Shown piece after piece: positions 1 through 24,600 of a stretch of DNA of 64,000 nucleotides. Each line of letters begins with the position of its first letter. Position 1 is the stretch's first letter. The notes beneath the pieces were generated by a model. That model searched no databases and was not told the origin of the DNA. It saw only the letters and a list, made by a program, of their open reading frames with translations. Origin of the DNA: Cherax quadricarinatus (lineage: Eukaryota > Arthropoda > Malacostraca > Decapoda > Parastacidae); contig NC_091374.1 of the NCBI RefSeq assembly GCF_038502225.1, positions 7,125,038 through 7,189,037 on the forward strand, read 5' to 3'. Position numbers and translations under genes: made by a program.

Positions 1-2113
1 AGAGAATGGAGGGTCTTTAAATATTTATTACACAAATAGTCGCAGTGCTAGGAATAAGATGGACGAGTTGAGACTAGTTGCTAGTGCAGGTAACATTGAT
101 GTATTTGCCATTACTGAGACGTGGTTTAATTCAAAAAGTCGGGACATGCCTGCAGAATGTCACATTCAGGGTTTTAAATTGTTCCAAGTAGATAGAAGTG
201 TCGGGAAGGGGGGTGGGGTGACATTGTATGTCCGAGATCGCTTGAACTGTTGCATAAAAACGGGTATTAAGTCTGAAGTAACACATACAGAGTCTGTTTG
301 GATAGAATTTTCAGAGGGGCATGAAAAATTAATTTTAGGTGTGATATACCGTCCCCCAAATTTAGATAGGGACCAGGGGAGACTACTATGGGAGGAAATT
401 GTTAGGGCCACAAGGCACGATAATGTAGTAATTCTAGGAGACTTTAACTTTAGTCATATTGATTGGAATTTCTTGACTGGGAATTTAGAATCATACGACT
501 TCTTAGAAGTAGTTCAGGATTGTTTTTTGAAGCAGTTTGTGACTGAACCTACAAGGGGAAATAACCTGCTTGACTTAGTTCTGGCAAACAATGAATCCCT
601 TGTTAATAATTTAGAAGTTTCAGAGGAACTGGGTGCTAGCGACCACAAATCAATTACATTTAGCATTGAATGGAGGTATGATAGTAGGGATAACTCAGTA
701 ACAGTCCCAGATTTTCGCTTAGCAGATTACGATGGGCTTAGAGAACACTTATCATCTGTTGACTGGGGTAACGAAGAGAGCTATCTATATGACAGTTTTC
801 TGAACACTATACATGCTGCTCAAAGAACGTTTATCCCTTATAAAGAAATTAGATCAAATAGAAATGACCCAAAATGGATGAATAATAGGCTGAAATATCT
901 ACTAGGGCATAAGAAAGGAATTTATAGGCGTATCAAAAGAGGCGAGGGTCATCTTATGAATCAGTATATTGAAATTAAGAGGGACATTAAAAAGGGGATA
1001 AGAAAAGCTAAAAGGGACTATGAAATTAAAGTTGCTAGGGATTCTAAAACTAACCCAAAAAGTTTTTTCCAGGTATATAGAACAAAAGTCAGAGATAAGA
1101 TAGGTCCCCTTAAAAATAACTATGGGCATCTTACTGACAAAGAGAATTGAGGCTGTTGACCACGATAAAGAATTTGATATTATTTACTTAGATTTTAGTA
1201 AGGCATTTGATAGAGTTCCGCACCAAAGACTGTTGAAGAAAGTAGCAGCTCATGGCATTGGGGGAAGGGTGCTCTCGTGGATCGAATCATGGCTCACAGA
1301 CAGGAAGCAGAGTGTGTCCATAAATGGGGTTAAATCCGAGTGGGGATCAGTAACAAGTGGCGTTCCACAGGGATCAGTCTTGGGCCCGTTGTTGTTTATA
1401 ATATATATCAATGATCTTGATGAAGGAATTACTAGTTATATGAGCAAATTCGCCGATGACACGAAGATAGGTAGGATAATTGATTCAAACGTAGATGTTA
1501 GGGAACTTCAGGAGGATTTAGACAAACTCTACTCTTGGTCAGAAAAGTGGCAGATGCAGTTCAATGTAGATAAATGCAAGGTTCTGAAGCTCGGGAGTGT
1601 CCATAATCCTAGCACTTATAAGTTAAATAATGTAGAACTTAGCCATACAGATTGCGAAAAGGACTTGGGGGTTATGGTAAGCAGCAACCTTAAACCAAGA
1701 CAGCAATGCCTAAGCGTACGTAATAAGGCAAATAGATTACTGGGATTTATATCAAGAAGTGTAAGCAACAGAAGTCCAGAGGTCATACTGCAGCTTTATA
1801 CATCATTAGTAAGGCCTCACCTAGATTATGCAGCTCAATTCTGGTCTCCATATTACAGAATGGACATAAATTCGTTAGAAAACATTCAGCGTAGGATGAC
1901 TAAATTAATACATAGCATTAGAAATCTTCCTTATGAAGAAAGATTGAAGACTCTTAAGTTACATTCACTTGTTAGGCGAAGAATGAGGGGAGACCTGATC
2001 GAAGTGTATAAGTGGAAGATAGGTATTAATAAAGGGGATATTAACAAGGTCTTGAGGATATCTCTTCAAGAGAGAACCCGCAGTAATGGATTTAAATTAG
2101 ATAAGTTTAGATG
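1..2113 (+). mobile_element. LINE A (CR1-like) copy, internally deleted
   Basis: Non-LTR retrotransposon ORF2, entering from the left edge. The first part (about 5-1150) is an endonuclease/exonuclease/phosphatase domain: ITETWF near 110, GVIYRPPN near 340, GDFNFSHIDW near 440, SDHKS near 640. The second part (about 1150-2113) is reverse transcriptase, with DFSKAFDRVPH as motif A, SGVPQGSVLGPLLF as motif B and FADDTK as the catalytic motif C. Compared with the copy at 8826-12960, the stretch joining the two is missing: about 170 residues that include the fingers region are deleted at 1147-1150, and the frame shifts there. The 3' UTR is also absent; the copy stops at 2113, where Penelope-type sequence begins. 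It is dead as an autonomous element and lies upstream of the first visible transporter exon, presumably in an intron. Confidence 0.9.
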
Positions 2114-2500
2114 AACATCAAAATGGTATACAATACCGACAGGTTGGTAGGTAAGACACATAGGCAACAGTTAGGCAACTTTATTCCGAAACGTTTCGCC
2201 TACACAGTAGGCTTCTTCAGTCGAATACAGAAAGTAGGCAGGAACAGTAGAGATGTGAAGACGATGTAATCAGTCCATCACCCTTGAAGTCGTAGAATTT
2301 GAGGTTGTCAGTCCCTCGGCCTGGAGAAGTTCAGTTCCATAGTCAGGAACTATCTGAAGATCAAGCTTGATAATTATATTAGTAGCCAGAGCGCGAACTC
2401 CTGTCGGTGCTCACAGGTGTAAAATAAGGTTTGTAAGATAGGGATGACTATGTGCGGGTTATTTGTGTATCGTTCAGTCACGGTATTGTGCCTTTTTTGT
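2114..2500 (-). mobile_element. Penelope-like terminal repeat (pLTR) fragment with hammerhead motif
   Basis: Begins with the box AATGGTATACAATACCGAC, seen at other Penelope-type junctions in this window, and the segment GTAAGACACATAGGCAACAG. It carries a complete hammerhead-like motif at 2185-2225. Near 2454-2472 it contains GGGTTATTTGTGTATC, also found downstream of the ribozyme-like motif at the end of the Penelope copy (52447-52466). The left boundary cuts LINE A at the end of its RT. The right boundary is approximate. Confidence 0.6.
2185..2225 (-). ncRNA. hammerhead ribozyme motif (canonical core)
   Basis: Read on the minus strand: helix I TTCGA (2225-2221) pairs with TCGGA (2189-2185), including one G-U; core CTGAAGA (2220-2214) fits the hammerhead consensus CUGANGA; one extra A (2213); helix II GCCTAC/GTAGGC with loop TGT (2212-2198); GAA (2197-2195); palindromic ACGT (2194-2191) supplying A15.1 and U16.1; T at 2190 as the cleavage-site nucleotide. 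Hammerheads are known in Penelope-like elements. Whether this RNA cleaves is untested; helix III is only 2 bp in a monomer but 4 bp in a dimer. Confidence 0.7.
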
Positions 2501-2626
2501 TATTATAACTACGCTTATTACATTTTTTTTACAGCTGACGTTTAGCATTCTACGCAGTTTTTATTAGTTTAGATCAATAACACATCAAGGCTAATTCATT
2601 AACTCACATTCTTTCCTCTCTTGCAG

Positions 2627-14070
<11,444 letters not shown>

Positions 14071-14205
14071 TTGCAGTAGTGTAAAACGAGAAGTTACAGG
14101 CAGTATAATTATAGAAGCAGTGTATAATGTTTATGTAGTAACAAGGAGTTTAGTTATAGCAGCAGTGTATGTTAATGTGATTTACTAATTGCAGTAGTGT
14201 ATTAT

Positions 14206-15182
14206 ATTACCTGGAGTTTACCTGGAGAGAGTTCCGGGGGTCAACGCCCCCGCGGCCCGGTCTGTGACCAGGCCTCCTGGTGGATCAGAGCCTGATCAAC
14301 CAGGCTGTTGCTGCTGGCTGCACGCAAACCAACGTACGAGCCACAGCCCGGCTGGTCAGGAACCGACTTTAGGTGCTTGTCCAGTGCCAGCTTGAAGACT
14401 GCCAGGGGTCTGTTGGTAATCCCCCTTATGTGTGCTGGGAGGCAGTTGAACAGTCTCGGGCCAATGACACTTATTGTATGGTCTCTTAACGTGCTAGTGA
14501 CACCCCTGCTTTTCATTGGGGGGATGTTGCATCGTCTGCCAAGTCTTTTGCTTTCGTAGTGAGTGATTTTCGTGTGCAAGTTCGGTACTAGTCCCTCTAG
14601 GATTTTCCAGGTGTATATAATCATGTATCTCTCCCGCCTGCGTTCCAGGGAATACAGGTTCAGGAACCTCAAGCGCTCCCAGTAATTGAGGTGTTTTATC
14701 TCCGTTATGCGCGCCGTGTAGGTTCTCTGTACATTTTCTAGGTGAGCAATTTCACCTGCCTTGAAAGGTGCTGTTAGTGTGCAGCAATATTCCAGCCTAG
14801 ATAGAACAAGTGACCTGAAGAGTGTCATCATGGGCTTGGCATCCCTCGTTTTGAAGGTTCTCATTATCCATCCTGTCATTTTTCTAGCAGATGCGATCGA
14901 TACAATGTTATGGTCCTTGAAGGTGAGATCCTCCTACATGATCACTCCCAGGTCTTTGACGTTGGTGTTTCGCTCTATTTTGTGGCCAGAATTTGTTTTG
15001 TACTCTGATGAAGATTTAATTTCCTCGTGTTTACCATATCTGAGTAATTGAAATTTCTCATCGTTGAGCTTCATATTGTTTTCTGCAGCCCACTGAAAGA
15101 TTTGGTTGATGTCCGCCTGGAGCCTTGCAGTGTCTGCAATGGAAGACACTGTCATGCTAAACCCATAGGAATCATACATCAT
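14206..15182 (-). mobile_element. LINE B 3' part (RT C-terminus)
   Basis: Minus-strand reading from about 15182 to 14241 encodes the thumb region of a non-LTR RT: IFQWAAENNMKLNDEKFQLL, VKDLGVIM, SRLEYCCTL, NYWERLRFLNLYSLERRRERY, FNCLPAHIRG. There is a stop at about 14936, so the frame is broken. The 3' end is the TTACCTGGAG repeat at 14206-14230. Catalytic motifs are absent by 5' truncation. Confidence 0.85.
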
Positions 15183-15422
15183 CTGGGAAAATGGGAGGTA
15201 ATCAGATTTTAATCATAGAGGATGGGTCCAATTCCTTGGATCAAGAGCCGCTCATATTGGCATCAAGACATGTTGGGGAAAAACTAAAATAGGGAGACTC
15301 CAGTTCGCCCTGTTCAAAGTGCCTTAAACACTAAATTTTAGATTATCAAAGGTTTTAGTACCTATTCTGCATGTTTTAGCTGTAAATTAGTGCTACAAAT
15401 TCATATTATTATATTAAACATG

Positions 15423-15512
15423 AGTACAGGTTAGGTACAGTGATAGTATGAATGATGGTAAAAGTGTTTCTTCTGTGGGTCACCCTGACTCGGTGGGAAA
15501 GACGGCTAGCTA
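15423..15512 (+). mobile_element. LINE D 3' tail fragment
   Basis: GATGGTAAAAGTGTTTC and GGGTCACCCTGACTCGGTGG match the LINE D tail at 63070-63150. Confidence 0.6.
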
Positions 15513-15850
15513 GTTAAAAGCTACAAGATACTGAGAAAAGCACGAAGTACTTTAAAAAGGTATCGATGGTGATTGTCCTCGTATGTGAGATGCAGCAATT
15601 AGGACATTTATTGAGATGTTTCTTAAACTCTGTATTTGTAGAAGACACATACAAAGTTTAGAAGCTTTAATAAAACTACATTTCACGCACCAGAAGCTTT
15701 ATTAATCCACTAGGGGGTGATAAGTCTCTGGTGGATGAAAAGTGTCCTCACTAAAGCATCCTAAACGATAAACTTCCGTCTTATTCGCTAACTTGTCAGT
15801 ATCATACACCCTTTTCTGAGATCATGACAACACTTCTTTAAGATATTCGC
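15513..15850. other. intergenic, no recognised feature
   Basis: Ordinary AT-rich sequence between LINE D and SINE-H fragments; no coding signal seen. Confidence 0.4.
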
Positions 15851-15851
15851 C

Positions 15852-16012
15852 CCTCAAGGAAGGTACCATGATGCTGGTGAGGGGCTCTTGATCTAGGGAA
15901 TTGAATCTGTGCTCCAGTTCTCCGAATTAAGGCTGAATACCTTCCACATCCCCCCCCCCACAGGCGCTGTATAATCCTACGGGTTTAGCGCTTCCCCCTT
16001 GATTATAATAAT
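15852..16012 (+). mobile_element. SINE-H copy
   Basis: Body GGGGCTCTTGATCTAGGGAA, CTCCAGTTCTCCGAATTAAG, a poly-C run, then GGGTTTAGCGCTTCCCCCTT and a GATTATAATAAT tail. A sister copy lies at 16197-16372. Confidence 0.75.
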
Positions 16013-16196
16013 ATTGAATTTAGGATACTCGCATCTTTGTGCTACCGAATATCTATGAGCACCATGATGAGTACAACACACAGTTACTCTAGTGATTATA
16101 TAGCAACAGCAACAATGATGGAAATCTTCAAAATTCTTCTGTGCCGAGAGAAATCCCGGGAATATCGTCTTTTGCATAGATTGTATTCCACGCACA

Positions 16197-16372
16197 TTCT
16201 CCCATCAAGGAAGTTTCCTTGATGTTGGTGAGGGGCTCTTGATTTAGGGAATTGGATCTGTGCTCCAGTTCCCCGAATTAAGCCTGAATGCCTTCCACAT
16301 CCCCCCCCCCAGGCGCTGTATAATCCTCCGGGTTTAGCGCTTCCCCCTTGATTATAATAATAATAATCCACG
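16197..16372 (+). mobile_element. SINE-H copy
   Basis: The clearest full copy of this family: GGATCTGTGCTCCAGTTCCC, poly-C, GCGCTGTATAATCCTCCGGG and a GATTATAATAATAATAAT end. The segment GGATCTGTGCTCCAGTTCCC is the seed of the minisatellite at 32393-32739. Confidence 0.8.
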
Positions 16373-16957
16373 CACATTCTAAAAAAAATATATTAAATAG
16401 AACAAGTGACAACTTCTCCCCTCCACCCACACATTAATAATCATAACGATTAGGGATTGGTCCTGGGAGTGGGAACTTGCGTACTGTCTTCAGACTATTG
16501 TATCTGAGAAACTTTGGTAGTGAACAAAGGTGCACCAGAACTCGGTGAGAGGGGTTCCAAGTGAAGGAAATAACTCGTAACGAAGAGTGAAATGAAAAAA
16601 ATGCATTACATCTGAGTTAGTTTAAAACTTGATTATTCACCTGGTACCCATCAAGTGTACGGCAGTCAAAATATTACAGAGGCACATGATGGGTCCAGGC
16701 ACTAGGCCCCAAGTTTTGATAGCTAAGAAATCTGAGTAGCTGATAGGGATACCAGTGTTAGACGAGGGCAGTTTCACAAGGAAATTACTTAGCGAAACCT
16801 GGAATAAGACACATTTAAGCTTGATCCGAGGAACACATGTCCAATTATTTAGATCAAGAGCTCTTCACCAGCATCAAAGTGGGGTGAACAGAGCTGTCAC
16901 CTGTGTAGATTTAACGCTTTTTAATATAATAATATCTTGGTTTCTACAAGTATGTGT
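16373..16957. other. intergenic with repeat family I fragment
   Basis: About 16635-16745 matches two tandem segments at 38360-38460 and 38570-38640 (TTTTGATAGCTAAGAAATCT type; ATGGGTCCAGG). No coding frame is shared. Confidence 0.5.
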
Positions 16958-17871
<914 letters not shown>

Positions 17872-17944
17872 TTTAAATAATATAGGGAAGTACCACCTCT
17901 ATGGCTGGAATGGGGACCCTCATCCTCAGAGAAGACAATAAACG

Positions 17945-18500
17945 TACCTCAGGGAAAACTCAAGGTTCTCCCCGGAGCTGTTTGAATATTTTCTTCACCT
18001 ACCACCCCCAATATTAGATATTCTATGTGAACATTTATTAATAAACAGAATACATTTACAGAAAAACATAAACATGAATACAATGGCACAATGTATCGAA
18101 GATCATGAATTTCCTCCAGCTCCTCCGAGGCTGGACGCAAGCCAAGTACGCAGCAAGCATTTCTCCTCTGGATGGCTATGCTGAGGCGCTGGAACATGAA
18201 AGTGGCTGCCCTTGGGTCCCTGGTGGTGTCGATGAGTCTGGAACCCAATTCTTTAAGGAAACGTTTTGGCATTTTTTTCCCCATGATCCCAAGGTCTCTG
18301 ATCCCACTGGGACAAATTGATACTATTGGCTTATGTCCCTGTACTTGCTGATCTTGTGCTCCTCCCTATCGCCGCACTCTGTGATGGATATAGGTGTCAG
18401 CCAGTGTGGACACACAGGTATAGTCCCATGCTAAGAGCTTGCCATTCTTCCAAAGATAGATGGTGATCCCATCGGGGCGGTTTGCTGGGTTGTGGGTATT
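17945..18500 (-). pseudogene. retroelement-associated nuclease-like domain remnant
   Basis: The minus strand reads NRPDGITIYLW, LAWDYTCVSTLADTYI, a stop, then after a frameshift IRDLGIMGKKMPKRFLKEL, GSRLIDTTRDPRA and FMFQRLSIAIQRRNA. The pattern PDG...W.D.T followed by RDLG..FL.ELGSRL...QRLS.AIQR.NA is common next to reverse transcriptases in invertebrate genomes and resembles a PD-(D/E)XK-type nuclease fold by its spaced acidic residues. The assignment is from memory of the pattern only. The copy is broken by a stop and a frame change. Confidence 0.45.
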
Positions 18501-18540
18501 GTTGGCTGCTAGTGATCGGGGCTCCCTCTCGGCAGGGCAT

Positions 18541-18908
18541 CCAGCTGTAGCAGGGGTGTCACTAGCACGTTAAGAGACCATACAATAAGTGTCAGGGGCC
18601 CAAGACTGTTCAACTGCCTCCCAGCATACATAAGGGGGATTACCAACAGGCTCCTGGCAGTCTTCAAGCTGGCACTGGACAGGCACCTAAAGTCGGTTCC
18701 TGACCAGCCGGGCTGTGGCTCGTACGTTGGTTTGCGTGCAGCCAGCAGCAACAGCCTGGTTGATCAGGCTCTGATCCACCAGGAGGCCTGGTCACAGACC
18801 GGGCCGCGGGGGCGTTGACCCCCGGAACTCTCTCCAGGTAAACTCCAGGTAATGATGCCTGGTTGATCAGGCTCTGATCCACCAGGAAGCCTGGTCACAG
18901 ACCGGGCC
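18541..18908 (+). mobile_element. LINE B 3' end
   Basis: From the GTGTCACTAGCACGTTAAG segment through the C-terminus to CTCTCTCCAGGTAAACTCC (18850), followed by a short duplicated piece of the tail (18855-18908). Confidence 0.8.
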
Positions 18909-19009
18909 TACTAACTAGTAGTAGTGGTAGGTACGGGTGAAATACTAAGTAAGTTTATTCAGGTATACACAAATACAGTTACATAGATTATCATACATAG
19001 CAGCATATG

Positions 19010-19385
19010 TGTAGAGAACCTGGGATAACCCAAAAAGTCAGACAGAGTGACTTATTTCCATTGCAGTCCTTACCTGTTTCCATTGAAAACCTAACAGTAA
19101 TATGTAATATATCTATTTCTACATGTACATGTACAAGGTATATAGGCCTAACTGACATCAGTGACATACTACTATATGGAAAGCCGCTTGTCATGCAGAG
19201 TATTTCGGGCGAATTAGATCAGTTTTGTCCCAGGATGCGACCCACACGAGTCGACTAACACCCAGATACCCATTTCAACGATGGGAAACTGTGTACAGAA
19301 ACACGTCCAGCATTTCTACCCTCGCCGGGAATCGAACCCTGGCATCGCCGTTTAAAGCGAGAGCTTTAGCCACCAGGCCACGGGT
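19010..19385 (-). mobile_element. tRNA-derived SINE-1
   Basis: On the minus strand the head at 19385-19320 contains a B-box-like GGTTCGATTCC, then the SINE body CGACTCGTGTGGGTCGCATC and the 3' region with CTTGTACATGTACATG. The head resembles a tRNA but is not a tRNA gene. Confidence 0.75.
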
Positions 19386-19389
19386 ACCT

Positions 19390-19510
19390 TGGTGTTAGCT
19401 AACTGTTATCAGTCGTATCCTAGGTAACCTACACATATCTTGCTATGTATGAAAATTTATGTAACTACGTATTTATGTGTACCTGTACCTGAATAAACCT
19501 ACCTGCATCC
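19390..19510 (+). mobile_element. repeat family J fragment
   Basis: GTTATCAGTCGTATCCTAGG to CCTGAATAAACCTACC; similar pieces at 20090-20172, 20850-20940, 42290-42348 (+) and 18945-19010 (-). Confidence 0.5.
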
Positions 19511-19755
19511 TGGGAGACGAGATCAACTTAAGCTGCCAGAAATGCTCTGCATAACTAGGGGCTTTCTATGAAGCATGCCAATAATGTCAACTAGTTTTGT
19601 ATCAGTTGTATCGTGTACTTTATAAAAATATGATTATTATCATTACTAAGTACTTCTAGTAAAACTATGGCAACTACTATTAGTGATAGTGTCCAGAGAG
19701 AGAGGGTTCATACGGCTCCTTGAGGCGTCACCGCCCTTATACCACAATAATAAAT

Positions 19756-19763
19756 TTTGGCGG
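19756..19763 (+). promoter_or_regulatory. possible E2F-type site upstream of GINS4
   Basis: TTTGGCGG lies 130 bp upstream of the GINS4 start codon and resembles the E2F consensus. GINS genes are cell-cycle regulated in animals. An 8-bp match can occur by chance. Confidence 0.25.
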
Positions 19764-19892
19764 TAAATGTTTGTTTACCTTGGCTCGGGTCACTGCTCTG
19801 AGGTGTTGACTAAGAAACCTCTAAATAACTTCACGTCCCTTGAAGAAGAAACCTTCAAGAAGCTCTTATCTTGAAGAAGAGGAGTTGGCAAT

Positions 19893-19982
19893 ATGTCGGA
19901 CACTGAGGAAGATGTTATTGAAGGATCTGATGATGAAGGTGAAGCAATGACTGCATCAGAGGTCCTCAAGAAACTGGAAGAG
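19893..19982 (+). CDS. GINS4: GINS4 exon 1
   Basis: 30 codons from ATG 19893; donor GTAGGC at 19983, phase 0. Confidence 0.93.
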
Positions 19983-21593
19983 GTAGGCTGGTGCTAAGAC
20001 GAGTGATATGAGAGTTATTTTACCATGAAGATAGTCGACGTGTATATTTTCTCAGGTAGAAAAGCATCTAAATTGATGTTTGTCATTTTTGGGTTATCCT
20101 AGGTAATTAACCATTTCCTGCTATATATGATAATTTATGTAACTTTTTATGTATACCTGAATAAACTTACTACCTGGAGTTTACCTGGAGAGAGTTCCGG
20201 GGGTCAACGCCCCCGCGGCCCGGTCTGTGACCAGGGATGATTACCTTTGACGTAAAAATACATCTAATATGAAAACATTACATGTAAAACATATTCAAGC
20301 TATTGACATGTTTATTTAACGTAAGATCAAAAACAATCAATTATAATTCCTTATTTCCATTGGAAGTCTTCTCTTAGGATGTTACCCACAATTCGACTTT
20401 ACATCTAGGTGAATACGGTCAGCAAGTTTAATGAGATTTGCCCATATGTTTCACCTGGCCAATCAATTGAGTTTTAATCCTTTTGGCTATGAACTGAGTG
20501 CATCTACCACTGAGCTGTAGGTCACAATGATAAGATTTTGTTCGGATTTTTACCTCTGGAGGGTTAGCTATCGATGATAACCCAAGAAAGGAAGTGCGTC
20601 ATTGAAGACTGTCTCTCATTTCCATTGGGGTCCTTCAATCTTGTCCCTCAGGATGTGACCCAAAACAGTCAACTAACACCTAGGTACCTACCTACTTGCT
20701 AGGTGAATGTGAACAGTAGGTATAAGGAAACACACCTAATGTTTGCACCCTTCCCGGGGATCGAACCACAGACACTGTGTGTGAGGCGAGAGTTCCCTAG
20801 CATAACAAGGAACCCCAGTGGAAATAAATAAACTTTGTTTGACTCTTTTGGGTTATCCTAGGTAATTTACACACATTACTATGTATGTTAATTTGTTTAA
20901 CTGTATTTATTTGTACTTGTACCTAAATAAACTTACTAGTGTGTCTACAAATGGGGCTAAAGATGATCACCAAAAACAAGTCTTTAGTGGGCAAGTTTTC
21001 CTTACTGTGTAATTGTAGAACTCCACTGTATATTTTACACATGTTCTATAAAGAGTGAGGCAGGATATATACACCAGACGGTGTATTTCAACACATATAT
21101 GCTGACAGTTTACTCTAAATCCTATTTTAAGGATGAAAATTTTCCTATCTGGTGGTGAAAAGGAAACTTACACTGCACCTATCTTTTCTTCATAACTGTT
21201 GGCAGTATACCTTTATATGGAGGGTATTCCAATACCAATACCAAAATTAGAACTCTTAATAACATATTAACTGTAAAATAAATATTAAGAGAAAATGTTT
21301 AGGAAGTATATCCCACAGTTAGGTTTTTGACTAGCTGCTGTATTCTTTCAAATAATATACTATACAGTATAGAGAAGGTTAGTATGCCATTGAATGTGTA
21401 AGATCCATTGAGTGTATAGTATTTAAAATAAACTTAAAAGCTGTGTGATTTTTATGCTATTTTGTACAGTACCTTGAATTTTATTGGTCACTTAGATGTC
21501 ATGTATAACACTGTACACTAAACAATAAATATATGTGTATGAAATATTTTGCAGCATCAGCAGAAAACTGTACTGATTAACTGAACAATGCCT

Positions 21594-21682
<89 letters not shown>

Positions 21683-24600
21683 TTATTTATTTATTTATTT
21701 ATTTATTTTACAACAGTTGTGTGTGGTTATTGAGAGCCTAATGCATCACATTATGTAGGTTATTTTGATTTAATGTCTATAAGAACTACATGTATAGGAT
21801 TAAAAGATCTCATGGTCACATTGTAAATTAATATTTTTGAAATTAGTTGAGAAATCTTTTGTTACTAAAATTCTGCAGTATTTGCCAAAAGTATTTTTTA
21901 TTTTTTATTTTTTTTGCTTGACTAAAAGAGCATTGTATTTCAGGCTTGGATCACTGAACGAATGTCTCCTACACTGGAGTGTCATCAGAGTGAACTGGTA
22001 GACTGTATGCTTGACCAGATCAACCAGATGACTGAAAACCTTAAACGATGTAAAAAACATGATTTTAGATTGGCTATTCATAAAATGGAGGTAAGGCTAA
22101 TGACCAACACCATGAAAAATTACCTCAAAAGAGTTTAAGTTCAAATGTTTTAGCCCTTATTAGAATCACTCAATACTGAAAAGAATGTATGAAGAACCGT
22201 TATCAGTACAGTATATCATCACACAAAAGTGTGGCTTCCATCACTATTAAAATGTGATTTTTTATATTATTGTCGCTGTATAGCCCTTGTGGCTTAGCGC
22301 TTCTTTTTGATTATAATAATGTATTATTGTCATTGAATTTTAAAGTTTTCTAGTAATGCAGTTTTATGACCCCCTACAGGTTTAATGCTTTACCATAAAT
22401 GTTCAGTAATAATAAAAATATATTCTGGTAATGCGTATTTGTGGAAAAAATGATACCCTAGGGTTGTTGTTTAATAGTAAGTGATTTAGTCTGCATCTTC
22501 TGAGGCAATTATTGACATTTTTCCCAAATTACCCTCAACATAGAATGTTGAATATGTCAGTGGTGGTGCTCACAGCAGTACAACAAAGCACTGAAGTTTT
22601 GACTCTGGGTCATTGGCTATTGAGACCTGTCAGTAATATAATACTGTATTTTACTGAGCAGGACCAACCTCAAGAAACATTAAATTGTTGAGTTACATGT
22701 ATTTTAATGCTGAGAATACAGAAGTTCTGTGTAACAAATTGTATAGATTTTATAAATTTTGGTCTGTAGTAAGAATCCAGTATCACTTTCAGCATCGCTT
22801 TCCAGCATCTCATTTGTCTAAAATTGCTGTAGCTTGTAGTCAGTGACTTAATGAAATTCATTTTAAGTCACTGACTCCTGTATACATAATCAATTATGTA
22901 TACAGGAGTTGTAATGATAGTGTCTAATTGCTAATCATATTATAAACTGTATGTTTAAAGCACTGAATAACCAGACAGTTGTAATGCTTTGTAAATTGAA
23001 AAAATTAATGAACAATCTCATAAGCCAACAAGTGGTGAGAAACCCATTGTGTTGCAGGCAATACAGGAAAACCTTCATTACAGTGTTTCAGTCCGGACTG
23101 GATTTGATCAAATACTGTATATATGACGCTCTGATGAAGTCCAGTCTTGGATGAAGCTTTTTAATAAAAATTCCCTGCAACATAGGCTTTCTCACCAAAA
23201 CAAAATGCTTTAGCATACTGCTGTTTGTTTTTGTTTTTAATATTGTTTATCTACAATTTTTTTATTTTAACACACTGCTAGCAATTGTTCTGTGTACTTG
23301 GGTGAGGAGTCCTTGGCTCTCTACCAAAATCCACTACTGTTTATGTTGCTGGCCAAGAATAGACATAAGTGAATAGTAGAGATTGTACTGTACATTGTAT
23401 ATGGTGTTTTACTGCTTTTTTTTTATATTTCAATTTGTATATTCATAGTGTTAATATAATAAGTTTGTGTAATTTACAATATCTGTTTTACAGATCGATC
23501 GAATAAGATACGTAATAAGTAGCTATCTTCGTGTCAGACTTGAAAAAATTGAAAGATTTTCCCATTATCTTTTGGAAAAAGAAGCAAACATGACAGATGA
23601 GACCATGGCAGCACTTTCACCACACGAAGTCGCTTATGCAAAAGAGTATGTAAATTTTAAGGTATATTCATGAAGAGTATAACTGAAAACAGCATGGTTA
23701 ACTTGTTTTCTTAGCACTTGGTGTTATAATAGATCTTTATTTGGAATTTTCCCTATTGATAATCATGTTCTTTTCCATTCTCTACTCAAAAACTTGACCG
23801 ATATTTGATTTTGTATATTCACTATCATTTAACAAGACACTTTTTATGAGTTTGATACTATCCATATGAAACTGTAGTGTGTGTTTGCATTTATATCTGT
23901 TTAGGCATGAAATTGTGTAGTGGTGTGGTTACCTGGAGGTTACCTGGAGGTTATTCCGGGGATCAACGCCCCCGCGGCCTGGTCCATGACCAGGCCTCCG
24001 AGAGCTGAATATTTTCTGTACTTTTCTGGTATTGTTTTTTGTCTAATTTTCTGACTCATTGAAACATCAAGTCCATCTTAGCCCATTTTTTTTTTTCACA
24101 GGAATGAGATTTTTTACAATTTTAGTGAACTTGTATCTTTAAAAAATTAAAAGTTGTTCATTAAATTTAAAAAGATCTTCAAGACATGTACATTTACTTC
24201 TCTCTGGCTCAAACCAATTACAATAAAACATTGAAAATTGTTCTTGAATATGAAGTAGCCAGGTTGCTTATCTGTTGTGCTCATCACTGCTATATGGGTT
24301 TTCCAAAAGAAATAACTAGGTCAGAACAGTTAGGCAACCTGTTTGTCTTATTCTTAGCGGAAGGAGAATCAATCTTTCGTTGCTTCTAGTACTGAATAAT
24401 TCTCTGGTTTATTCCTTATCATAAAAAGATGCTGGAGGAAACACGTACAAAATGTTGGAAAATTTAAAAGCTGTTTGTAACTATTTCTCCAAAAGGTTTA
24501 TGTAAAAGAATTATTAAATGCAGGTTCATGTATTTGCAGTATTTACAGATATTAAGTGGAACTTTTTTTTTTCCTCAGCTATGCAGCTAATTTGGAATCT

